Source of the DNA: Siphonodentalium dalli
Taxonomy: Eukaryota > Mollusca > Scaphopoda > Gadilida > Siphonodentaliidae
Direction: 5' to 3'
NCBI GenBank assembly: GCA_032622095.1
Contig: CP136067.1
Location: forward strand, 57,703,899-57,767,898
Length of the DNA: 64,000 nucleotides
The notes below the pieces were generated by a model that was given only the letters and a program-made list of their open reading frames with translations, did not search any database and was not told where the DNA came from. This document shows positions 58,297 through 64,000 of this stretch, piece by piece. Positions within the stretch are counted from its first letter, which is position 1. The number at the start of each line of letters is the position of its first letter. The position numbers and the translations under genes were made by a program.

Positions 58297-59037
58297 ATGA
58301 ATAAAATGGTCGCTGTTCCCTTCAAAATGTTAGATGACAATAAAAAATGGAGAATGAGTCTAACTAATCCGAAATTACCACCTAATCCTGAAATTACGAA
58401 TATTTCACAACTAAGCAGAGAATTGAATTCAGTTTCTGATCAAAATGTGTCAGAAACTGAGAAGGTTCAATTATATGGTACAACTTTGCCCAAATTGAAA
58501 ACTTCTCAAAAATCAGTTAGAGCTATTTCAGCCCCGAAAACAGAAAAACCATTTAATCATCATCATATGGATGTGATAGAAAGTATTCCGTTAAAGATGA
58601 GAAAAAAAGCTGAACAACTTTTACAACTGATTTCAAAACATCCACAAATGAAGTTTGATGAACATGGACAATTAAAATATGGTGAAAAAGTTATTAGAGG
58701 ATCAAATATTGTTGATCTCCTCAATGATATTGTACGACAAAGAAAAGGTTTCGAACCAACAGGCTGGCAAACCTTTTCACAAGGATTGAGCGAGGTTAAT
58801 GTACCTCAAGATTTTGTAGGGAACAGAAACCGCTGGCTTTGGATTAAAAAACATTTGAAAGATGATTCAGATGATGATTTTGAAACTCCGGTACAAAGCA
58901 TAACACCAAAACGATTTGATTCTCATCGATTCACACCAATGAAAGTTATAAAAGCAAGACATTCAAAAACTAAAATAGCAGATAGGTTGACACCAAAGGG
59001 TATTAAAACAGAAAAAACACAATGGGATCCATACTAG
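58297..59037 (+). CDS. Conserved Polinton protein of unknown function
   Basis: 246 residues, intact, ATG 58297. The N-terminus MNKMVAVPFKMLDD is followed by a linker, then a helical core (MDVIESIPLKMRKKAEQLLQ; RGSNIVDLLNDIVRQRKGFE; GWQTFSQGLSEVNVPQDFVG) and a basic C-terminal tail with SITPKR and RFTPMK. I recall similar proteins next to integrases in other Polintons, with a conserved block ending in an Arg/Lys-rich region. No enzymatic motif is seen. The last 16 bases overlap the integrase start. A DNA-binding or core role is possible from the charge pattern. Confidence 0.6.
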   Translation: MNKMVAVPFKMLDDNKKWRMSLTNPKLPPNPEITNISQLSRELNSVSDQNVSETEKVQLYGTTLPKLKTSQKSVRAISAPKTEKPFNHHHMDVIESIPLKMRKKAEQLLQLISKHPQMKFDEHGQLKYGEKVIRGSNIVDLLNDIVRQRKGFEPTGWQTFSQGLSEVNVPQDFVGNRNRWLWIKKHLKDDSDDDFETPVQSITPKRFDSHRFTPMKVIKARHSKTKIADRLTPKGIKTEKTQWDPY

Positions 59038-60122
59038 ATGAACAGTTATCTAAAATTTTCTATAATCCGAAGAAAGTTGGAAGTTATGGCGGTGTTGTAA
59101 AGAAGCTTTTTGATGAAGCGAAAAAGCAAAATAAAAAAATTAAACTCATAGATGTGAAGAAATGGTTGCAAGGCCAGTCGACATATACTTTACACAAACC
59201 AATAATTCGAAAATTCCAACGTAGAAAGACTGTTGTAGCGGGGATTGATATTCAATGGCAGGCAGATTTAGCTGATCTTCAGAATTTGAAAAAACATAAT
59301 GATAATTACATATATCTGTTGTGTGTGATAGACGTTTTTTCAAAATTTGCGTGGGTAGTGCCAATCCACGATAAATCTGGACAAACATTGATCGAATCAT
59401 TCAGGAAAATTTTGAAATCTTCAAAACGTAAACAAAAATCGTTTCAAGCTAATAAAGGTTCTGAATTCAAAAATGAAAAGTTTTTGAAATTTCTGCGATC
59501 AGAAAGCATTCATTTCTTCACAACTGAGAATCCAGAGACTAAAGCAAGTATTGTCGAGCGATTTCAAAGAACTTTAAAAACTGGTATGTGGAAGTATTTC
59601 ACACACAATAAAACTTCAAGATATATTGATGTTTTACAGCCCCTAGTCGATTCTTGCAACAATAGTTATCACCGCAGCATAAAATCGAAACCGTCGGCAG
59701 TTACTTTGAAAACTGAAGCTGAAATTTCCAAAAATCCATATGGAACAGGGAGTAAAAAAGGAAAATCTACACTGAAAGTGGGTGACTTGGTTCGTATCAA
59801 CAAAACCAAAAGAACATTTGAAAAGGGTTATTTACCAAACTGGACTCGTGAAATTTTCAAAGTTGATAAAATTTGTAAAACTAATCCAGTAACATACAAA
59901 GTTTCTGATCTTGATGGTGAAGAGATTGATGGATCATTCTACAAACATGAAATCCAGCATGTAAAAGACAGTAAGGTGTATGAAATAGAATCAGTTATTG
60001 ATAAAAGAACGAGAAGAGTGGATGGTAAAACAGTAAAAGAAATTAAAGTTCATTGGCTTGGATATCCAAAAAAGTTTGACAGTAAAAAAAACTGTTGGAT
60101 CCCAGCTTCAAATTTAGTATAA
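59022..60122 (+). CDS. Retroviral-type integrase with C-terminal chromodomain
   Basis: 366 residues. The rve core runs from about residue 74 (GIDIQWQADLADLQ, D82) through QANKGSEFKN (N144) to ASIVERFQRTLK (E179). The D-to-E spacing is 35 for the last pair, as in DDE integrases, but position 144 is Asn where the second catalytic Asp is expected, so strand transfer should be lost. The C-terminal third has an SH3-like part (LKVGDLVRINKTKRTF) and a chromodomain (YEIESVIDKR ... IKVHWLGYPKKF ... CWIPASNLV), which targets integration to chromatin in this group. The frame is otherwise complete. It overlaps the upstream gene by 16 bases and is followed by a 13-base gap. Confidence 0.93.
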   Translation: MGSILDEQLSKIFYNPKKVGSYGGVVKKLFDEAKKQNKKIKLIDVKKWLQGQSTYTLHKPIIRKFQRRKTVVAGIDIQWQADLADLQNLKKHNDNYIYLLCVIDVFSKFAWVVPIHDKSGQTLIESFRKILKSSKRKQKSFQANKGSEFKNEKFLKFLRSESIHFFTTENPETKASIVERFQRTLKTGMWKYFTHNKTSRYIDVLQPLVDSCNNSYHRSIKSKPSAVTLKTEAEISKNPYGTGSKKGKSTLKVGDLVRINKTKRTFEKGYLPNWTREIFKVDKICKTNPVTYKVSDLDGEEIDGSFYKHEIQHVKDSKVYEIESVIDKRTRRVDGKTVKEIKVHWLGYPKKFDSKKNCWIPASNLV

Positions 60123-60135
60123 AACAGAATTTACC

Positions 60136-60393
60136 ATGTTGGAAAATCATTCAGATTCAATTAATCTCGATGAACCATCACAATTTAAGTTCTGTGGTGA
60201 AAAAGTTGCTAAGAACCAAGTCACCTACTTCACGAAGATAATTATTATTTATATCATAATAATTACATCTATTGTACACATTAGTATCCAGAGCGCAAAC
60301 AAAGAATTGTGGCTTATTCTTCTAAGTAGTTCTCTAGGTTATATTCTACCAACACATGGACTGCAATTATTGAAAAATACTGAGAAAAAATGA
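60136..60393 (+). CDS. Small membrane protein conserved in Polintons
   Basis: 85 residues. A soluble N-terminus (about 30 residues) is followed by two hydrophobic segments: KIIIIYIIIITSIVHISI (about residues 34-51) and LWLILLSSSLGYILP (about 58-72), then a short basic tail. The layout is that of a bitopic or hairpin membrane protein. Similar small proteins sit between integrase and penton in other Polintons as I recall. It overlaps the next gene by four bases (ATGA). Confidence 0.7.
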   Translation: MLENHSDSINLDEPSQFKFCGEKVAKNQVTYFTKIIIIYIIIITSIVHISIQSANKELWLILLSSSLGYILPTHGLQLLKNTEKK

Positions 60394-61238
60394 ATTCATT
60401 CTACATAACTCTCATGAGTGATAGTTCAATGTCACTTTACCCAGCCAACTCACAATGTTGTTTCACAGTGAAATTACCAAAAACCATACATATTGATAAA
60501 GAGCTTTGGGAAGTTGCAATGGTTGAACTAATTGTACCATCAGAAACATACAACATTATTGGAGATGCCTGCAAAATAAAAATAAAAACTTCTGTTCCAA
60601 GAATTTTACAATATTTGAATAAGATACCAATGAGTCATGTAGTAATTTCAAAACCAGAAAATGGTATAGAATTAAAAATACCAGAAGGAGCATATTCTGG
60701 TGGATCACATTTGACATATACAATTCAAGGTGTAATTGATAGTACAGTAAGCAGAATGATTCCAGAACTGGAATTCGAAATCGGATATTCCAAAGCACAA
60801 CAACGAGTTAAAATTTCAACCAATAGTTATACCAAAGTAGGTCTTGTACTCCCCAGAGCTCTTTTGGATAAACTTGGTTACAGAACAGAATCAAACACTG
60901 TCACATTTGCTACTCCTTCGATAACATTTCCATATGGAGTTGATTTAAATGCGGAGCATAATCAATTGTTTGTTTATTCTGACATTGCTGATTATACAAT
61001 TCGTAGTGATGTTGAAGCACCGATATTACGAGTGACATCATTCGAGAGTAAAAGAATACATGATGGTAAACATATTAGGCATGAATTCAAAAACTTACAT
61101 TATGTACCAGTATCAAAGTCTAGCTTTGATACCATAAATGTATATATAACTGGTGATACTGGCAAACCAATTCAGTTTATTGGTGGAAAGTCTATGGTAA
61201 AGTTGCAATTCCGACGCCGAAGTAATTTGTATTTATGA
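60390..61238 (+). CDS. Minor capsid protein (penton, single jelly roll)
   Basis: 282 residues, open from end to end. It begins MNSFYITLMSDSSMSLYPAN and has the recurring penton features: KLPKTIHIDKELWEVAMVEL near the N-terminus, a Tyr/Gly motif IPEGAYSGG in the middle, LFVYSDIADYTIRSDVEAPI, and HYVPVSKSSFDTINVYITGD with TGKPIQF near the end, closing with VKLQFRR. These match the penton-like minor capsid proteins of Polintons, which occupy icosahedral vertices. The ATG overlaps the stop of the membrane gene, and its own stop overlaps the next ATG (ATGA). Confidence 0.9.
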   Translation: MNSFYITLMSDSSMSLYPANSQCCFTVKLPKTIHIDKELWEVAMVELIVPSETYNIIGDACKIKIKTSVPRILQYLNKIPMSHVVISKPENGIELKIPEGAYSGGSHLTYTIQGVIDSTVSRMIPELEFEIGYSKAQQRVKISTNSYTKVGLVLPRALLDKLGYRTESNTVTFATPSITFPYGVDLNAEHNQLFVYSDIADYTIRSDVEAPILRVTSFESKRIHDGKHIRHEFKNLHYVPVSKSSFDTINVYITGDTGKPIQFIGGKSMVKLQFRRRSNLYL

Positions 61239-61615
61239 TGATTGCCGTGTATATAGGCGTATCTAGACAGTATGGAAATGGAATTGGTTCACTATTCAAA
61301 TCTGCAATGAGAACAGTAATACCGTTTCTAAAACCTATTGGTCAGATTGCTAAGCAACAAGTATTCAAGCATGGACTTGCTGCAGTCGAAGATATCATTC
61401 ATCGTGGTAAAACCCCAAAAGAAGTATTTTTGAAACAAGGTAAAGAAGCATTGAAATCTTTTGGAAGGGAAACAATAAAGAAAATATCAACACCAAATGG
61501 CATAAATAGATCATCGCGACCTTTGAAAAATCATTCTTCTCGCAAACGAGTTAGAAGTAAGCCCATTAAAACGCCTGTAAAGAAATCAAAACGATCTCTC
61601 GATATATTTGATTAA
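61235..61615 (+). CDS. Adenovirus pVI-like protein candidate
   Basis: 126 residues. After a Gly-rich start (QYGNGIGSLFKSAMRTVIPF) comes an amphipathic helical part (KQQVFKHGLAAVEDIIHRGK) and a strongly basic tail (SSRKRVRSKPIKTPVKKSKR). This is the architecture of the membrane-lytic/cementing pVI-type proteins reported in adintoviruses and Polintons, encoded between penton and major capsid. The GXG-like sites at the start could be protease cleavage sites, an inference. It starts at 61235, overlapping the penton stop, and ends two bases before the major capsid ATG. Confidence 0.65.
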   Translation: MMIAVYIGVSRQYGNGIGSLFKSAMRTVIPFLKPIGQIAKQQVFKHGLAAVEDIIHRGKTPKEVFLKQGKEALKSFGRETIKKISTPNGINRSSRPLKNHSSRKRVRSKPIKTPVKKSKRSLDIFD

Positions 61616-61617
61616 TC

Positions 61618-62901
61618 ATGATGATGCAAAATGGATCATGCGTATGCAGCAAGTCCGAGTTAGATGCTTCTGATGTTCCACCAACAATGACAACGATGTT
61701 GGAATCACAGTGGATAGAACATCACCCGATTAGCTCTTTGAATAATTCCGCACCGATAGAATTTGTAATTCCGCCTCAAACTGAAAAATGGACAGATGTA
61801 AATCAATCATATTTGTACCTGAAATTCAAAATCACAAAAGCAGATGGAACAAACTTGGTTGATGGTACTGATGAAATTGCGCCTATTAACAACTTTTTTC
61901 ATAGCATGTTCAGTAGTATCGATATTTACCTAAATAACAAACTAGTAACGGCAAACGGAGATACCTATCCATATCGAGCCTACATGGAAAATCTCTTGGC
62001 TTATTCTGGTGAATGTAAAGAAAATCAACTTGTCGCACTAGAAATGTGGTACCCCGACACCTCTAAACAGTTCACCGAAAACACTAACGCTGGTGGTAAT
62101 GATGGATTGAAATCTCGCCAAGCAATCATAGAAGGTAGTAAAACGGTAGAATTGTGTGGTCGTTTACACACAGATATATTTCTACAAGAGAAATACTTAC
62201 CAAATGGAATTGAGATAAGAATTCGTCTCAATAGAGCGAATCCAAAATTCTCTTTAATTGGTCAGGCCAACGGAAAAATAGTATTTGAAACGGCAGTTTT
62301 CAATGTTCGTACAATTACGCTGATGCCAGTAGTAGCAAATAACTTGAACCAAACAATAATACAGAAAAATATGAAAATACCGATTAGAAGAGTTGAAGTA
62401 AAAACATTCACTATCGGTGCAGGGCTTAGATCAAAAATTGAAGATCACCTTTTTCAAGGACAATTGCCGAAGAGACTTTTCATATGCTTGGTATCAAACA
62501 AAGATATGAATGGCGATATTGAAACGAACCCATTTCATTTCCAACACTTCAATCTGAGAAAACTTGAAGTTAGTCAGGACGAACATACCATCCATAACCG
62601 ACCATTTGAACCAAACTTTGAATCAGAACAATGCCTAAGATCTTATTTATCACTGTTTCAGTCTTCGGGTATGTTTGGACAAAACAAATCCTTTGGTTTG
62701 AATCTCGAAAAATACATGAATGGTTATTGTTTCTGGGGTTACGACCTCACAGCTGACCAAGGAGCAGAGGAAGGACATTTGCATCCTATAAATACCGGTA
62801 ACATAAGGTTGGAGCTTCAGTTTGCTGCAGCTCTAGCTTCAGTGATCAACGTGATAGTCTATGCTGAGTTCGATAATCAAATTGAAATCAACAGTTTGTG
62901 A
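61618..62901 (+). CDS. Major capsid protein (double jelly roll)
   Basis: 427 residues, intact. Recognisable blocks are EHHPISSLNNSAPIEFVIPP near the start, LYLKFKITKADG, the PINNFFHSMFSSIDIYLNNK block with YPYRAYMENLLAYSG, LHTDIFLQEKYLPNGIEIRI, IPIRRVEVKTFTI, and the terminal YVxN-like LELQFAAALASVINVIVYAE. The order and length fit the hexon-like double jelly-roll capsid protein of Polintons. No stop or frameshift is present, in contrast with the polymerase. ATG at 61618 was chosen, and another ATG follows at once. Confidence 0.95.
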   Translation: MMMQNGSCVCSKSELDASDVPPTMTTMLESQWIEHHPISSLNNSAPIEFVIPPQTEKWTDVNQSYLYLKFKITKADGTNLVDGTDEIAPINNFFHSMFSSIDIYLNNKLVTANGDTYPYRAYMENLLAYSGECKENQLVALEMWYPDTSKQFTENTNAGGNDGLKSRQAIIEGSKTVELCGRLHTDIFLQEKYLPNGIEIRIRLNRANPKFSLIGQANGKIVFETAVFNVRTITLMPVVANNLNQTIIQKNMKIPIRRVEVKTFTIGAGLRSKIEDHLFQGQLPKRLFICLVSNKDMNGDIETNPFHFQHFNLRKLEVSQDEHTIHNRPFEPNFESEQCLRSYLSLFQSSGMFGQNKSFGLNLEKYMNGYCFWGYDLTADQGAEEGHLHPINTGNIRLELQFAAALASVINVIVYAEFDNQIEINSL

Positions 62902-62926
62902 GAAATAATAACAGATTATTAAAAAC

Positions 62927-63385
62927 ATGGATGGATTGCATTTGGAGGAAAAATTGAGACTGGAAGTTGGAGGACTCGATTTCATTCCATATGTTTCTAT
63001 CCTTGACAAAGTTCGGAAAACTTTCGAGAAATGTTTCGTTCATGAAAAACAAAATCAAATTTCAAAAGAAGTGACACTCAATTGTGAAGGATGTAAAATA
63101 GATCATCCAAGTCAGACACGACATTTACTTTGTCTTTGGACACCACCTATACAATGGGTAGATATGTTCATTGATATAGCACTACTTAAATTGAACATCT
63201 ACCGAGTTATGGAACAATGGTATCCAGAAATAGAATCATTTACACCACAAGAGAAATTTGAGACATTCAAACTTTGGAAAGATATAAAGGAAGTTGTTCA
63301 TGCAAACTGTATCCAATTTAATTCGGTTTTTGTTGACTTGTGGTGTGAAAAAGTAAAAAAAAACAACTACGAAGATGAACACTAG
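62927..63385 (+). CDS. Conserved Cys/His-containing Polinton protein of unknown function
   Basis: 152 residues. The central block LNCEGCKIDHPSQTRHLLC has the Cys, Cys, His, His and Cys spacing of a zinc-binding site and, as I recall, is conserved in this position in other Polintons. Around it are helical segments (DKVRKTFEKCFVHEK; DMFIDIALLKLNIYRVMEQW). The stop overlaps the protease start by 11 bases. The frame is intact. Function unknown. Confidence 0.65.
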   Translation: MDGLHLEEKLRLEVGGLDFIPYVSILDKVRKTFEKCFVHEKQNQISKEVTLNCEGCKIDHPSQTRHLLCLWTPPIQWVDMFIDIALLKLNIYRVMEQWYPEIESFTPQEKFETFKLWKDIKEVVHANCIQFNSVFVDLWCEKVKKNNYEDEH

Positions 63386-63905
63386 CGAACTTCATAATAT
63401 ACTAGACAAATCATCCTACCTCTGTTCATTGTATGGTGTGGTGTGTGCAAAAGATCAGTTACCACACGAGAAACCTCATCATGTAAAAGCATACATAGTA
63501 AATACACATACGTCAGAAAAGCCAGGAGAACACTGGGTTGCAATTTTCTTCAATGGGAACATTGCAACATATTTCGATTCGTTTGGGATACCAGTTATTG
63601 ATAAATATATCAAATCATTTATTCAAAGAAATTCGATCGAATGTAAAATAAACGTTGGGCGGTTTCAACATCACGGTACAAACGTGTGTGGTATCTACTT
63701 CATATTTGCTTTACATTTCTTGAAAAGCGGATATGGTATAAAAGTATTAGTTGAAATGAATTTTGATGGTGACTACTTCAAAAATGATAGAAAAGTATTT
63801 GATTGGTTTCATAGAAACTATGAGCCCTTACGAAAAGAATCAGAAACATTACCCAAAACATGTATTTCACAAACTTGTAAGACTTACTGTGAATTTCAGT
63901 GTTGA
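63375..63905 (+). CDS. Adenain-type cysteine protease (capsid maturation)
   Basis: 176 residues. The catalytic His lies in GEHWVAIFF (about residue 53), the Asp in YFDSFG (about residue 68), and the Cys in TNVCGIYFIFALHFL (about residue 108), preceded by RFQHHG, which supplies the oxyanion Gln. This is the His-Asp-Gln-Cys order of the Ulp1/adenain clan. In Polintons it cleaves precursor capsid proteins. The frame is complete and ends TCKTYCEFQC. It follows the Cys-rich gene with an 11-base overlap. No AATAAA is seen in the 95 bases left in the window. Confidence 0.93.
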   Translation: MNTSELHNILDKSSYLCSLYGVVCAKDQLPHEKPHHVKAYIVNTHTSEKPGEHWVAIFFNGNIATYFDSFGIPVIDKYIKSFIQRNSIECKINVGRFQHHGTNVCGIYFIFALHFLKSGYGIKVLVEMNFDGDYFKNDRKVFDWFHRNYEPLRKESETLPKTCISQTCKTYCEFQC

Positions 63906-64000
63906 TAAAATGTGTTCATTACCAATTGTTTAAACATGTTAAAATCATAATCATTTTGTAAATATGTTGATTGTTAATGATGAAATGAGTTACCAAATGT
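63906..64000. other. Window edge, AT-rich DNA after the protease
   Basis: Ninety-five AT-rich bases without a gene. The right terminal repeat of the Polinton must lie further right if the element is complete. Confidence 0.6.

Larger units (their letters stand above)
48509..64000 (+). mobile_element. Maverick/Polinton (right end outside the window)
   Basis: The hallmark gene set is present: protein-primed DNA polymerase B, FtsK/HerA-type packaging ATPase, integrase with chromodomain, penton, major capsid protein and adenain-type protease. A left terminal repeat is at 48513-48590. At least 15.4 kb is in view, in the usual size range for the group. Nearly all genes read rightward and many overlap by a few bases. 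Replication genes are broken while capsid genes are open. Confidence 0.95.

Noticed and set aside
1-64000. Bacterial or free viral origin of the whole window
   Set aside because: LINEs, hAT and MULE-like elements and a SINE surround the Polinton, so this is animal chromosomal DNA.

Overview
This window looks like nuclear DNA of a marine lophotrochozoan, most likely a bivalve mollusc. It is AT-rich, peppered with ACATGTA words, and carries degenerate tandem blocks around the phrases 'ataactc...gatcaaacc' and 'gacggacgg' that are common in molluscan genomes. I find no convincing multi-exon host gene. Nearly everything recognisable is mobile-element derived, and no promoter-to-terminator host transcription unit can be supported.

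Region 1 (1-46.9 kb) is a transposon graveyard. It holds molluscan tandem repeats (1.5-5.1 kb, 14.76-15.29 kb, 45.3-46.0 kb). It has a decayed KDZ-like transposase relative on the minus strand (6.95-5.98 kb), and four copies of a nearly perfectly palindromic TA-flanked MITE. It has a 1.26-kb MULE-like element with a 10-bp target duplication (9372-10632). Three hAT-like elements have 8-bp target duplications: 17847-20118 (with a LINE fragment inside), 22734-24637 (with an exon-like ORF and a 69-bp minisatellite inside; one TSD mismatch) and 38201-39141 (inserted into a LINE). It also has a tRNA-derived SINE (24.87 kb), a nested palindrome (26.47-26.70 kb), a large inverted repeat with a minisatellite core (30.5-34.3 kb), and three non-LTR retrotransposon fragments. 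One of those fragments is an ORF1 with PHD-like and SGNH-esterase-like parts (45.3-43.85 kb, minus), followed by an endonuclease start.

Region 2 (about 47.0 kb to the right edge) is a Maverick/Polinton, a virus-like protein-primed element of animals, whose right end lies outside the window. From left to right it holds terminal inverted-repeat copies in head-to-head palindromic arrangement; small terminal genes ending in perfect histone-type 3' stem-loops; a divergent CCHC-knuckle gene; protein-primed DNA polymerase B; the packaging ATPase; two small basic pX-like proteins; a conserved protein of unknown role; retroviral-type integrase with chromodomain; a small membrane protein; minor capsid (penton); a pVI-like protein; the double-jelly-roll major capsid protein; a Cys-rich conserved protein; and an adenain-type cysteine protease. 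From 57.3 kb on, the genes are tightly packed on the plus strand with overlaps of a few bases.

The replication half is broken. The polymerase has stops, frameshifts and an altered Exo I residue. It also carries a 103-bp inverted copy of the element's own left-terminal sequence and a 2.4-kb foldback transposon inserted, with a 9-bp duplication, in the Asp-Thr-Asp catalytic motif. The ATPase has a frameshift before Walker A, and the integrase has Asn where the second catalytic Asp is expected. The capsid module (penton, pVI-like, major capsid, protease) is open from end to end. The most unusual signals are the histone-type stem-loops on non-histone genes at the element's terminus and the head-to-head palindromic terminal junctions.
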